Below, in pieces: positions 1-8,579 of a stretch of 64,000 bases of DNA. The stretch is taken from the NCBI GenBank assembly GCA_027484825.1, contig JAIXSE010000013.1, forward strand, positions 1-64,000. Direction: 5' to 3'. Numbering within the stretch: the first letter of the stretch is position 1; each line of letters starts with the position of its first letter. This DNA comes from Rubrivivax sp. (GTDB lineage Bacteria > Pseudomonadota > Gammaproteobacteria > Burkholderiales > Burkholderiaceae_C). The translations under genes and the position numbers were made by a program. The notes under the pieces are model-generated. The model did not search any database. It was not told the DNA's origin and worked only from the letters and a program-made list of their open reading frames with translations.

Positions 1-1638
1 CATCTTGCGCCACAGGTCCAGCGCCGCGATCTTCTTGAAGACGCGGATTTCGCCGGCGGCGGCCTTGGCTTCGTAGCCCAGGTAAGCCTGTTCAAAGGCC
101 TTGCCGACCTTGTCGTGCAGGTCAGGCGTGTCCGACGGCGAGAACAGGGTCCATTCGCCTTTTTCCATGACGCGCTTCATGAACATGTCGGGAATCCAGT
201 TCGCCGTGTTCATGTCGTGCGTGCGGCGGCGGTCGTCGCCCGTGTTCTTGCGCAGGTCGAGGAATTCCTCGATGTCCATGTGCCAGGTTTCCAGGTAGGC
301 GCAGACGGCGCCCTTGCGCTTGCCGCCCTGGTTGACTGCCACGGCCGTGTCGTTGACCACTTTCAGGAACGGCACCACGCCTTGCGACTTGCCGTTGGTG
401 CCCTTGATGTGGGAGCCGAGGGCGCGCACCGGCGTCCAGTCGTTGCCCAGACCGCCGGCGAACTTCGACAGCAGCGCGTTTTCCTTCAGCGCCTCATAGA
501 TACCGTCCAGGTCGTCGGCCACCGTGGTCAGGTAGCAGCTCGACAGCTGCGAGCGACGGGTGCCCGAGTTGAACAGCGTCGGGGTGCTGGACATGAAGTC
601 GAAGCTCGACAGCACTTCATAGAACTCGATGGCGCGGGCTTCGCGGTCGATCTCGTTCAGCGCCAGGCCCATGGCCACACGCATGAAGAAGGCCTGCGGC
701 ATTTCGATGCGGGTGCCGTCCACATGCAGGAAGTAGCGGTCGAACAGCGTCTGCAGGCCGAGGTAGTCGAACTGGAAGTCGCGTTCGGCCTTCAGGGCGG
801 CGCCCAGCTTGGCCAGGTCGTACTGCTGCAGACGCTCGTCCAGCAGTTCGGCCTGCACGCCCTTCTTGATGAAGGTCGGGAAGTAGTCGGCGTAGCGGCT
901 GGCCATCTCGGCCTGCGTCACTTCCTCGCCCAGGATTTCGCGGCGGATGGTGTGCAGCAGCAGACGGGCGGTGGCGCGGGTGTAGCCGGGGTCCTTCTCG
1001 ATCAGGGTCCGGGCGGCCAGGATGGCGGCCTTGTAGACCTCGTCGATGGGCACGCCGTCATACAGGTTGCGCTTGGTCTCGGCCAGGATCGGGTCCGACT
1101 TGACGTCGGCGCCCAGGCCTTCGCAGCTGGAAACGATCAGGGCGGACAGCTTGTTCAGATCCAGCGGAACGCGGGTGCCGTTTTCGATCACGTTGATGCC
1201 GGACTCCAGCACAGCGGCCTGCTGGGCTTCGCCCTGCACCTTGCGCTCCATCGAACGGCGCTCGCGGTACAGCACGTAGGCGCGGGCCACTTCATGGTGA
1301 CCGCCGCGCATCAGGGCCAGCTCGACGTGGTCCTGCACATCTTCAATATGGAAGGTGCCGCCGCCCGGACGCGAACGCACCAGCGCCCGCACCACGGCTT
1401 CGGTCAGCGCATCCACCGTCTCGCGCACGCTGGCGGAGGCCGCGCCGCTGGTGCCATGCACGGCCAGGAAGGCCTTCATCATGGCCACCGCCACCTTGCT
1501 CGGCTCGAAATGCACCACCGCGCCGTTGCGGCGGATGATCTGGTAGGCCTGGTAGCTGCCGGCGGCCAGCGCTGCGGACTCGCGGGGAGTCTGCGCCAGG
1601 CCCGCTTCGGCGGTCGGTGTGACGGCGACTGTCTGCAT
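1..1638 (-). CDS. nrdA: Class Ia ribonucleoside-diphosphate reductase alpha subunit (partial)
   Basis: Large subunit of the aerobic ribonucleotide reductase, which reduces NDPs to dNDPs together with the radical-bearing NrdB subunit. The 546 codons seen are the N-terminal part; the gene runs off the left edge, so the catalytic NxCxE loop and C-terminal shuttle cysteines are not visible. Seen: an ATP-cone allosteric domain (about residues 30-120, beginning IIRRNGAVVHFEPSKV), then the barrel with SSCYLT, which carries the first active-site disulfide cysteine, GGLGNDWTPVR, NGKSQGVVPFLKV and KRKGAVCAYLETWH. The start ATG at 1638 has GAGG just upstream. A NrdR-like box lies about 230 bp upstream. 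Confidence 0.95.
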   Translation of the reverse strand, partial: MQTVAVTPTAEAGLAQTPRESAALAAGSYQAYQIIRRNGAVVHFEPSKVAVAMMKAFLAVHGTSGAASASVRETVDALTEAVVRALVRSRPGGGTFHIEDVQDHVELALMRGGHHEVARAYVLYRERRSMERKVQGEAQQAAVLESGINVIENGTRVPLDLNKLSALIVSSCEGLGADVKSDPILAETKRNLYDGVPIDEVYKAAILAARTLIEKDPGYTRATARLLLHTIRREILGEEVTQAEMASRYADYFPTFIKKGVQAELLDERLQQYDLAKLGAALKAERDFQFDYLGLQTLFDRYFLHVDGTRIEMPQAFFMRVAMGLALNEIDREARAIEFYEVLSSFDFMSSTPTLFNSGTRRSQLSSCYLTTVADDLDGIYEALKENALLSKFAGGLGNDWTPVRALGSHIKGTNGKSQGVVPFLKVVNDTAVAVNQGGKRKGAVCAYLETWHMDIEEFLDLRKNTGDDRRRTHDMNTANWIPDMFMKRVMEKGEWTLFSPSDTPDLHDKVGKAFEQAYLGYEAKAAAGEIRVFKKIAALDLWRKM

Positions 1639-1863
1639 GGGATCCTCGTCTGTTCTGGTTCGAAAAAAACAAAAAGCAACGCCGTGCCCGGGCAACCCGA
1701 CCGGGCCAGCGTTATCTAGTCATGGGGTGATCAAAGAAGCGGCTTTCCGCCGTGCGTCCCCACACCATCACCCGACCGGCGCGCAGGGGGCGCGGGGGCA
1801 TCGGAAGGACAGCGGGGAAGGCGTTCATCGCTGTTTTGCGAAGTCAGCAGGATAGCATGCGAG

Positions 1864-1879
1864 ACACTATATCTAGGGT
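1864..1879 (-). promoter_or_regulatory. NrdR-like box upstream of nrdA
   Basis: ACACTATATCTAGGGT matches the NrdR box consensus (acaCwAtATaTwGtgt, from memory) at 14 of 16 positions and is an imperfect palindrome. NrdR is the ATP-cone repressor of ribonucleotide reductase operons. Boxes usually come in tandem about 31 bp apart; no good second copy was found at that distance, so this is a single box. Confidence 0.55.
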
Positions 1880-2124
1880 CTGGCCCACCTTCAAGCAACT
1901 ACCAATAGCGTTACCACGACGAAACCGACCCGGGCATGTCAGCCCCCTCAAGCCCTGCCCCCGCACAGCGCCGATGGATTCGGGACCTTCTTTTCAAGCG
2001 CCAGGATTGGCGCGGCCTGCGGGGCGGAAATGCCTGCAAACACGCATCATCAAAGGGGTCCCGGCGGGGCTGATTCGGCGGGGCCATGCGGCGACCCCGA
2101 AGACCTGTCACAGGTGATCAGGAC

Positions 2125-2144
2125 AAGCCCCAATCTAGGGGCTT
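2125..2144. repeat. Perfect inverted repeat (7-bp arms, 6-nt loop)
   Basis: AAGCCCC and GGGGCTT flank AATCTA. It could form a hairpin in either transcript but has no T-run on either side, so it is not a standard terminator. A smaller palindrome (ACCTG-tca-CAGGT, 2103-2115) lies just before it. Role unknown. Confidence 0.5.
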
Positions 2145-2234
2145 CCCGGAGAGACAACGACGGGGCGGTATGCGGCCGCCACCGAGCCCGAGTGGGCGCT
2201 TGCGGCAGCGGTCGATCGGCAGCCGCACACGCGA

Positions 2235-2311
2235 CGCCGATGCAGCGCTGATGCACCTCTTATGCACCGCTGATGCCTCGCCGATAGTTCGCTGATGTAG
2301 CGCCGATGCGC
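2235..2311. repeat. Seven imperfect tandem copies of an 11-bp unit
   Basis: The segment divides exactly into seven 11-mers with consensus CGCYGATGCAS (2235, 2246, 2257, 2268, 2279, 2290, 2301). The middle GATG is kept in most units; the third and fifth are the most diverged. The period is about one helical turn, so every copy would face the same side of the DNA. It lies 27 bp beyond the pilR stop. Confidence 0.7.
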
Positions 2312-2337
2312 TGTCCCGGCGCCGCGGATGTGGACGC

Positions 2338-4110
2338 TCAGTTGTCGTCAGCCCCGAGCGAAATGCCCAGCCGCGCCATGCGATAACGCATCTGGCGCAG
2401 CGAGAGGCCCAGGCTCGCCCCGGCGGCCGTACGGTTGTTGCGGTAATGCTCCAGCGCGCGAAGCAGCAGGCGCTTTTCCACTTCATCCAGATAGGTGGCC
2501 AGGTCGGACGGCAGCGGCGCCTGTCCCAGCGCTTCGGCGGGCAGCGGCACGCCCTGCGCAAAATCCGCAGCGTCGGCCGCAGCCTCGGGCACCGCTTCAA
2601 TTTCCAGCAAGGCCTCGGGCAGGCCCAGGTCCGCCACATCGATATATTCACCGCCGGACAAAGCCAGCGCGCGATGCAGCAGGTTCTCCAGCTCCCGCAC
2701 ATTGCCCGGGAAGCTGTAGCGGCCCAGGGCCCCCAGCGCCTGCGCCGTCAGTTGCGGCACCGGCTCCACGCCGGCATCGGTGGCGATGCGCTCCAGCACG
2801 CGCGTGCTGATCGGCGCCAGGTCTTCCATCCGCTCCCGCAGTGGCGGCACGCGGATCTGGATGACGTTCAGGCGGTAATACAAGTCCTGGCGGAATCGTC
2901 CGGCCATCACTTCGGCCGCAAGATCCTTGTGGGTGGCGCTGAGCAGCCGGACATTGACCGGCATTTCGGCCACCGCCCCCACCGGACGCACCGACCGCTC
3001 CTGCAGCGCCCGCAGCAGCTTGGACTGCATCGCCAGCGGCAGGTCGCCGATTTCGTCGAGGAACAGCGTGCCGCCCTGGGCGGCCTGGAAGAAGCCTTCG
3101 CGGTCCTCGGTGGCGCCGGTGAAGGCGCCCTTGCGGTAACCGAAGAACTCCGCTTCCAGCAGTTGCTCGGGAATGGCGCCGCAGTTGACGGCGATGAAAG
3201 GCTGCGGACGGCGGGCGCTGACGTCGTGGATGGCCCGGGCCACCAGTTCCTTGCCGGTGCCCGATTCCCCATTGAGCAGCACCGGCGCCATGCTGCGCGC
3301 CACCTTCTCAATGAGCTCGCGCACCTGGCGCATGGCGGCCGAGTCGCCCACCAGACGCTCCAGCGCCGACACCGGACCCGCCGCCGCAACGCGGCCGCGC
3401 GGCAGTGCCGCTTTGCGGGAGGCTTCGACCATCGCAGCGCCCATGGGCGTGACGGTCGGTGCGTCGGTGTCGGGCGACGGCGGCTGGGCCAGCGGCGCCG
3501 GCGACAGCGGGCGGCTGCCAAACATCGTGGGCGCAGGCGCCGCTGCGGCGGTGGTCGAAGCGTAGGACTGCGTGGCGTACGACGGGGAGGGCGTCGGTGC
3601 GGCTGGCACGGACGAGAACGGCGGGGACGGCGGAGACGACAACGGCGAGCTGCCGGACGAAGGCGGCAACGCTGCCCCCCCACCGCCGCTGGCCGATGGC
3701 GCACGCGCCGCCAGTGTGGAGGCCGATGATTCCGGCCGCGGCACCCGCCCCAGCGCGGACGCCACAACCATGCGGAACTGGCGCAGGTCCACCGGTTTGG
3801 TCAGATAGTCATACGCGCCGGCCTTGAGCGCCTCGACCGCATTCTCTGGAGACCCGTAGGCCGTGATCACGATGGCCCGCTCGCTGCGACCGCGCTGCTC
3901 CAGCCACCGCAGCACGTCCAGTCCGGTGCCGTCCGGCAGTCGCATGTCGGTGATGACTGCGTCATAACGCTTGCTGTCCAGCAGCGCCAGCGCATCTTCA
4001 ACGGTGCCGGCGCTGTCCAGTGCAAAACCTTCCCGCAGCAGCGTCATCTCATACAGGGTGCGCAGGTCGGGTTCGTCATCGACCACCAGCAGTCGGGAAT
4101 CAGCGCTCAT
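2338..4110 (-). CDS. pilR: Sigma-54-dependent response regulator PilR
   Basis: NtrC-family activator, in this family expected to switch on pilA from a sigma-54 promoter after phosphorylation by PilS. Domains: receiver at 1-120 (phosphoacceptor D55 in VITDMRLPDG); AAA+ ATPase at about 250-490 with Walker A GESGTGKE (281-288), GAFTGA sigma-54 loop (328-333) and FLDEIGDLP Walker B; Fis-type HTH at the C-terminus (LRQMRYRMARLGI, typical of PilR). Residues 122-250 form an unusually long Pro/Ser/Ala-rich linker. The start at 4110 overlaps the pilS stop by 11 bp, indicating translational coupling; an upstream in-frame start at 4167 lies inside pilS and is less likely. Confidence 0.9.
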   Translation of the reverse strand: MSADSRLLVVDDEPDLRTLYEMTLLREGFALDSAGTVEDALALLDSKRYDAVITDMRLPDGTGLDVLRWLEQRGRSERAIVITAYGSPENAVEALKAGAYDYLTKPVDLRQFRMVVASALGRVPRPESSASTLAARAPSASGGGGAALPPSSGSSPLSSPPSPPFSSVPAAPTPSPSYATQSYASTTAAAAPAPTMFGSRPLSPAPLAQPPSPDTDAPTVTPMGAAMVEASRKAALPRGRVAAAGPVSALERLVGDSAAMRQVRELIEKVARSMAPVLLNGESGTGKELVARAIHDVSARRPQPFIAVNCGAIPEQLLEAEFFGYRKGAFTGATEDREGFFQAAQGGTLFLDEIGDLPLAMQSKLLRALQERSVRPVGAVAEMPVNVRLLSATHKDLAAEVMAGRFRQDLYYRLNVIQIRVPPLRERMEDLAPISTRVLERIATDAGVEPVPQLTAQALGALGRYSFPGNVRELENLLHRALALSGGEYIDVADLGLPEALLEIEAVPEAAADAADFAQGVPLPAEALGQAPLPSDLATYLDEVEKRLLLRALEHYRNNRTAAGASLGLSLRQMRYRMARLGISLGADDN

Positions 4111-5797
4111 GGGTAGTGTCTTGGCCAGCAGAAGATGCGAGACGGGGCAGCAGCACACGGAATTCATTCACGTGCTGCGATTCCTGACGGTGATAGTCGA
4201 TCCGGGCACCGTACCGCTCGCAGAGTTCCCGGCAAATGTACAGGCCCAGGCCCGTGCCTCGGCTTCGGGTTGAAAAGAATGGTTCGAACAAGTGTCGTTC
4301 TACCTCGGCCGGGATGGGATCGGCGTCGCTCAGCACCGACAGACGGACCCAATCCATGCCTTCCTGCATGACTTCGACACGAACGGCGGCCGGCATCGGA
4401 CGCGCATGCCGCAGCCCGTTGTCCAGCAGATTGATCAGGATGCGGCGCAGGTGGTGCGGATCGAAACTCACCGTCGCCGTCTCTTCCAGGCCGATGGCCA
4501 GGCGCAAGGGGCTGGAGTCGTCCTGGGGCAGGCGCTGGGTGGCCGCCCAGTCCGTGCAGTATTCACGCACCAGCGGCGGCAGCTGCACCAGCTGCGGCAC
4601 GGAGGCAATGCCGGGCGCCACCTCCATCACATCGTCCACGATGCGCTTGAGACGCTCCACATTGCCCGCCACCATGCGGGTCAATTGCTCCAGCCGGGGC
4701 TGGCCGGCGCAGTCCTCTTCGAGCAGCGCATTGGCCTGCGCAATGGCGGTGAGCGGATTGCGGATCTCATGGGCAATGCCGGCCGAGACGCGCCCCATGG
4801 CCGCCAGCTTCTCCTGGCGGTTGCGGGCTTCAAGGTGGCGGTTGTCTTCGACGAACAGCACACACAGGTCGTCCCCGTCCAGCGACCGCATGGTGAAGCG
4901 CATGCGCACATGCAGTGAGCGCTGCAACCCGCCACCGAAGTCCAGCAGGACGTCGCGGCCGGTGTCCGGCCAGCTGCGTTCGCTGTAGGCCTGCGTCAGG
5001 GCGCGCAGCAGGGGGGACCAGGTGGGGGTGGCATCCAGCCGGAAGGGGCCGGGACGCAGCGTGGCGCCTTCGGCCAGCAGCGCGCGGGCGGCCGGATTGG
5101 CGGCGCGGACCAGGCCGCGACGGTCGGCCACCAGCACGCCCTCATCCATCTCCTCGATCACCAGGCGGTTCAGGTCGGCCTGCTGCCGGGCGTATTCCAG
5201 ACTGCCGCGGGCGGCGCGTTCCTCACGCGCCAGCCGGCTGGCCAGTTCATTGGCCAGCAGCGTGACCACAAACAGACCCACGCCCAGCAATCCGGCCTGG
5301 CTGATCCGCAGACCGCCCTCCAGACCCATCATCACCGCCCAGACCGCCACCGCCAGCAGTTGCAGGCTGGACAGCGCCGCGCAGGCCAGCGCGGGCAGAC
5401 GCGGCAACAGGGCACCCGCCATGAGCACCGGCATGAAGAGCAGGGCCCCATAGCTCAGACCGGCCGGGTCCCACCATTGCAGCAGGCTGAAGAGACTGAG
5501 GTCGACGCCGATGCTCAGGATGATCTGCCGCCAGCTCAGGGACTGCTGGTCCGGTGCGGGCGGCCAGGTGCCGCCGCCAAACCAGCGCGGCAGGATCCAG
5601 GCCAGCACCGCCTGCACCCCATAGAGCAGCGACAGCCAGGCCGCCCATGCGCTGGGCCGGGCGCCCATCAGACTGGCCAGCGACTGGGTGGCGAGCAGCG
5701 CCAGGCTCAATGTGGCCCGCGCCCCCATGAACGCGCGATACAGGCGCTGGGTGGTGCTGATGCCGGAGGCGCGGGCGGTGGTGTCGGAAAGGGGCAT
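4100..5797 (-). CDS. pilS: Sensor histidine kinase PilS
   Basis: Membrane sensor kinase for type IV pilus expression, partner of PilR directly downstream. 565 residues: about six transmembrane segments in residues 28-190, a PAS-like region at about 205-320, a HisKA domain with phospho-acceptor H343 (SAGIAHEIRNPLT) and a HATPase_c domain ending in GTGLGLYICRELCERYG. In Pseudomonas, PilS senses membrane pilin; that role is inferred here from homology and pairing. Confidence 0.88.
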   Translation of the reverse strand: MPLSDTTARASGISTTQRLYRAFMGARATLSLALLATQSLASLMGARPSAWAAWLSLLYGVQAVLAWILPRWFGGGTWPPAPDQQSLSWRQIILSIGVDLSLFSLLQWWDPAGLSYGALLFMPVLMAGALLPRLPALACAALSSLQLLAVAVWAVMMGLEGGLRISQAGLLGVGLFVVTLLANELASRLAREERAARGSLEYARQQADLNRLVIEEMDEGVLVADRRGLVRAANPAARALLAEGATLRPGPFRLDATPTWSPLLRALTQAYSERSWPDTGRDVLLDFGGGLQRSLHVRMRFTMRSLDGDDLCVLFVEDNRHLEARNRQEKLAAMGRVSAGIAHEIRNPLTAIAQANALLEEDCAGQPRLEQLTRMVAGNVERLKRIVDDVMEVAPGIASVPQLVQLPPLVREYCTDWAATQRLPQDDSSPLRLAIGLEETATVSFDPHHLRRILINLLDNGLRHARPMPAAVRVEVMQEGMDWVRLSVLSDADPIPAEVERHLFEPFFSTRSRGTGLGLYICRELCERYGARIDYHRQESQHVNEFRVLLPRLASSAGQDTTHER

Positions 5798-5871
5798 GGG
5801 GGGCCGGAGTCGGGTCAGGTCTTGGCGATGGGGGGTCTGCGCTCAGCGGTCAGAGCGGAAGCAGCCCTTGG

Positions 5872-6132
5872 TCACTTCAGTCGCGCCTCGAAGCGACTGC
5901 GGTGTTCAGCGCAGCAGAAGTGTCCACCGCGTCCCGGCAGCGCCTCGCTCACCGGCAGATGGGTGCCGCATTCCGCGCAATCCACCATGCGCTCCGGGGC
6001 CGGTTCAGCGGCAGCGACCGGCGCGTCGGTGCGTGGCGGGGGCGGCGGGGTGCTGCGCTCGGGGCGCCCCCGCTTGAAGCCCAGCACAAAAAAGAACAGG
6101 GCCAGCACCAGCACCCAGAACAGGAGTTTCAT
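5872..6132 (-). CDS. PP0621-family small membrane-anchored zinc-ribbon-like protein
   Basis: 86 residues. One N-terminal transmembrane helix (MKLLFWVLVLALFFFVLG) is followed by a Pro-rich linker and a C-terminal CxxC...CxxxH module (DCAECGTHLP ... HFCCAEHRSRF) that probably binds zinc. Small proteins of this type sit beside pilS/ypjD in Burkholderiales (recalled, not searched). Function unknown. The ATG at 6132 is preferred over TTG/GTG codons just upstream. Confidence 0.7.
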   Translation of the reverse strand: MKLLFWVLVLALFFFVLGFKRGRPERSTPPPPPRTDAPVAAAEPAPERMVDCAECGTHLPVSEALPGRGGHFCCAEHRSRFEARLK

Positions 6133-6204
6133 CACCAAAGTCCGATCACGCGGTCGTCAGGCACCGCACATCTTCCGTCGTCCGCGACCGCTCGCGCCCA
6201 TGGG

Positions 6205-7041
6205 TCACCAGCCGCGCTGCAGCACCACTTCCAGCACGAACCGGGAGCCGGCATAGGACAGCAGCAGCAACCCTGCACCGAAATACAACCATCGCGTGGC
6301 CCGGCGACCGCGCCATCCGAACACCCGGCGGCCGGTGAGCAGCCCGGTCAGCACCACCCAGCCCATGACGGCGAACAGGGTCTTGTGGTCCCAGCGCCAG
6401 GTGGGGCTGAAGGCCCAGCCCAGCAGCAGCGCCAGGGACAGCACCACCACCCCCGCCGCCACGAACTGGAACGTCAGCCGCTCCAGCCGCAGCAGTGGCG
6501 TGGCCAGCATCGGGCCGCCCTGCCCTTTCTGGGCCCGCATCTGCCGCTCCGCGCGGTTGAGCATCACCGCATGCATCACCGCCACGCCGCACAGGCCGTA
6601 GGACGCCAGCCCCATCGCCCAGTGCAGCGGCGCCAGCGCGGAACCGGCCTGTGGGCGATACTCGCCGGGGAACAGCCACGCCAGCAACATCACGATCAGG
6701 CCCAGCACGCTCAACCAGCGCTGCGCCGAGGGCAAGGGCAGAAAGCGACTCTCCACCAGATACACCCCCAGCACCAGCCACAGGGTCATGGACAGCGATG
6801 GGGCGAAACCGAACCGGGCGGCGTGCATCAGGGCGCCCTCCGGTCCCGGCGCACCGATGCCGGCGATGTCCGTGACCAGCGCGGCCAGGTGCAGGCACCA
6901 GGCCAGCGCCAGGACGGCGCGCCAGGTATGGGGGCGACGGGTGGCCCAGACAGCGGCCAGCGAGTAAGCCAGAACACCGGTGATGCTGAGCACTGTCAGC
7001 AGAAGGCCGGCGGGCTGTTCTGATCCGAACGATAAAATCAT
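6205..7041 (-). CDS. CcsA/YpjD-family cytochrome c assembly-like membrane protein
   Basis: 278-residue inner-membrane protein with about eight hydrophobic helices and the WDHKTLFAVMGW segment typical of the CcsA/HemX/YpjD family. The family includes heme-handling cytochrome c maturation proteins, but the YpjD branch next to ffh has no established role. Divergent from ffh with a 47-bp gap, an arrangement also seen in E. coli (ypjD-ffh). The start MILSFGSEQ at 7041 is preferred; an 18-residue extension is possible. Confidence 0.8.
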   Translation of the reverse strand: MILSFGSEQPAGLLLTVLSITGVLAYSLAAVWATRRPHTWRAVLALAWCLHLAALVTDIAGIGAPGPEGALMHAARFGFAPSLSMTLWLVLGVYLVESRFLPLPSAQRWLSVLGLIVMLLAWLFPGEYRPQAGSALAPLHWAMGLASYGLCGVAVMHAVMLNRAERQMRAQKGQGGPMLATPLLRLERLTFQFVAAGVVVLSLALLLGWAFSPTWRWDHKTLFAVMGWVVLTGLLTGRRVFGWRGRRATRWLYFGAGLLLLSYAGSRFVLEVVLQRGW

Positions 7042-7088
7042 CCGCAAAGTGTAATGAGACCCGCCGCCTTTCAATCGGCGTTTGAACA

Positions 7089-8492
7089 ATGGCATCCACT
7101 CTCACCGACCGCCTGAGTCGCCTCGTCAAGACGATGCGCGGGCAGGCCCGCATCACCGAAGACAACGTGCAGGACATGTTGCGGGAGGTGCGCATGGCCC
7201 TCCTGGAGGCGGACGTGGCCCTGCCCGTCGTTCGCGACTTCGTCGCCCGCGTCAAGGAAAAAGCCTTGGGCGCGGAGGTGGTGGGGTCCCTCTCCCCTGG
7301 CCAGGCGCTGGTGGGCATCGTCCACAAGGAGCTCTCGGCCACCATGGGCGAGGGCATTGCGGACATCAACCTGGCCGCCCAGCCGCCGGCCATCATCCTG
7401 ATGGCCGGCCTGCAGGGCGCTGGCAAGACCACCACCACCGCCAAGTTGGCCAAGCACCTGATCGAAAAGCGCAAGAAGAAGGTGCTGACGGTCTCGGCGG
7501 ACGTGTATCGCCCAGCGGCCATCGAACAGCTCAAGACGGTGACCGCCCAGGCCGGTGCCGAATGGTTCCCCTCCGCGCCGGACCAGAAACCGCACGACAT
7601 CGCGCTGGCCGCCCTGGACCATGCCCGCCGCCACTTCTTTGATGTGCTGCTGGTGGACACGGCCGGCCGCCTGGCCATTGATGAAGCCTTGATGGCGGAA
7701 ATCCGTGACCTGCACGCCACGCTCAAGCCGGTCGAAACCCTGTTTGTGGTGGACGCCATGCAGGGTCAGGACGCCATCAACACCGCCAAGGCCTTCCGCG
7801 AGGCCCTGCCGCTGACCGGTATCGTGCTGACCAAGCTGGATGGTGACTCACGCGGTGGCGCGGCGCTGTCGGTGCGGCAGATCACCGGGGCGCCCATCAA
7901 GTTCGCCGGCGTGTCGGAGAAGATCGACGGCCTGGAAGTCTTCGATGCAGAGCGTCATGCCGGCCGCGTGCTGGGCATGGGCGACATCGTGGCCCTGGTG
8001 GAGGAAGTCCAGAAGGGCGTGGACGTCGAGGCGGCGCAGAAGCTGGCCGAGAAGCTCAAGTCCGGAGACGGCTTTGATCTGAACGACTTCCTGGCCCAGA
8101 TCTCCCAGATGAAGAAGATGGGGGGCCTGTCCGGCCTGATGGACAAGCTGCCCACCCAGATGACCGCCAAGGCCGGCGCCGCCGACATGGACAAGGCCGA
8201 ACGCGACATGAAGCGCATGGAGGGCATCCTCAATGCGATGACCGCCAAGGAGCGCCGCCAACCGTCGCTCTTGATGGATGGCAAGTCCAAGGCCAGCCGC
8301 AAGCGCCGGATTGCCGCCGGTGCGGGCGTGCAGATCCAGGACGTGAACCGCCTGCTCAATCAGTTCGACCAGATGCAGGGGATGATGAAGAAGATGAAGG
8401 GCGGCGGCCTGATGAAGATGATGAAGAAGCTCGGCGGCATGAAGGGCATGAAGGGGATGATGGGCGGCGGAGGCGGCGGCATGCCGTTCTGA
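7089..8492 (+). CDS. ffh: Signal recognition particle protein Ffh
   Basis: SRP54 GTPase that binds 4.5S RNA and signal sequences of nascent membrane proteins and docks with FtsY. 467 residues: N domain (1-90), GTPase domain with GLQGAGKTTTTAKL (G1), DTAGRL (G3) and TKLDGDSRGG (G4), then a methionine-rich M domain ending in runs of MKKM and a GGGGGMPF tail. It converges on ftsY, its receptor, with a shared terminator between the two. Confidence 0.97.
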   Translation: MASTLTDRLSRLVKTMRGQARITEDNVQDMLREVRMALLEADVALPVVRDFVARVKEKALGAEVVGSLSPGQALVGIVHKELSATMGEGIADINLAAQPPAIILMAGLQGAGKTTTTAKLAKHLIEKRKKKVLTVSADVYRPAAIEQLKTVTAQAGAEWFPSAPDQKPHDIALAALDHARRHFFDVLLVDTAGRLAIDEALMAEIRDLHATLKPVETLFVVDAMQGQDAINTAKAFREALPLTGIVLTKLDGDSRGGAALSVRQITGAPIKFAGVSEKIDGLEVFDAERHAGRVLGMGDIVALVEEVQKGVDVEAAQKLAEKLKSGDGFDLNDFLAQISQMKKMGGLSGLMDKLPTQMTAKAGAADMDKAERDMKRMEGILNAMTAKERRQPSLLMDGKSKASRKRRIAAGAGVQIQDVNRLLNQFDQMQGMMKKMKGGGLMKMMKKLGGMKGMKGMMGGGGGGMPF

Positions 8493-8532
8493 CCGTTCGC
8501 GGCTCCGGCCAGTGCTGTCTCAGCAAAACGAA

Positions 8533-8550
8533 GGGCTCCCGAGGGAGCCC
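8533..8550. terminator. Bidirectional terminator between ffh and ftsY
   Basis: Perfect 8-bp stem GGGCTCCC/GGGAGCCC with a 2-nt loop. It is followed by TTTCTGCTTT on the plus strand and TTCGTTTTGC on the minus strand, so it can serve both convergent genes. Confidence 0.85.
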
Positions 8551-8579
8551 TTTCTGCTTTCAGTGAGCGTCGCTGCCGC

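Larger units (their letters stand above)
1639..2337. other. Intergenic region upstream of nrdA, no gene seen
   Basis: About 700 bp between nrdA and pilR, which run in the same direction. No open frame in it has protein-like composition. It holds an NrdR-like box, a perfect hairpin and an 11-bp tandem repeat array, listed separately. The nrdA leader is therefore probably long. No convincing rho-independent terminator for pilR was found. Confidence 0.6.

Noticed and set aside
115-1719. Long plus-strand open frame opposite nrdA
   Set aside because: It is a His/Gln/Val-rich shadow of the nrdA codons; the minus frame has clear ribonucleotide reductase motifs.
2125-2144. Rho-independent terminator of pilR
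   Set aside because: Good hairpin, but no T-run on the minus-strand side, and it is about 200 bp past the stop.
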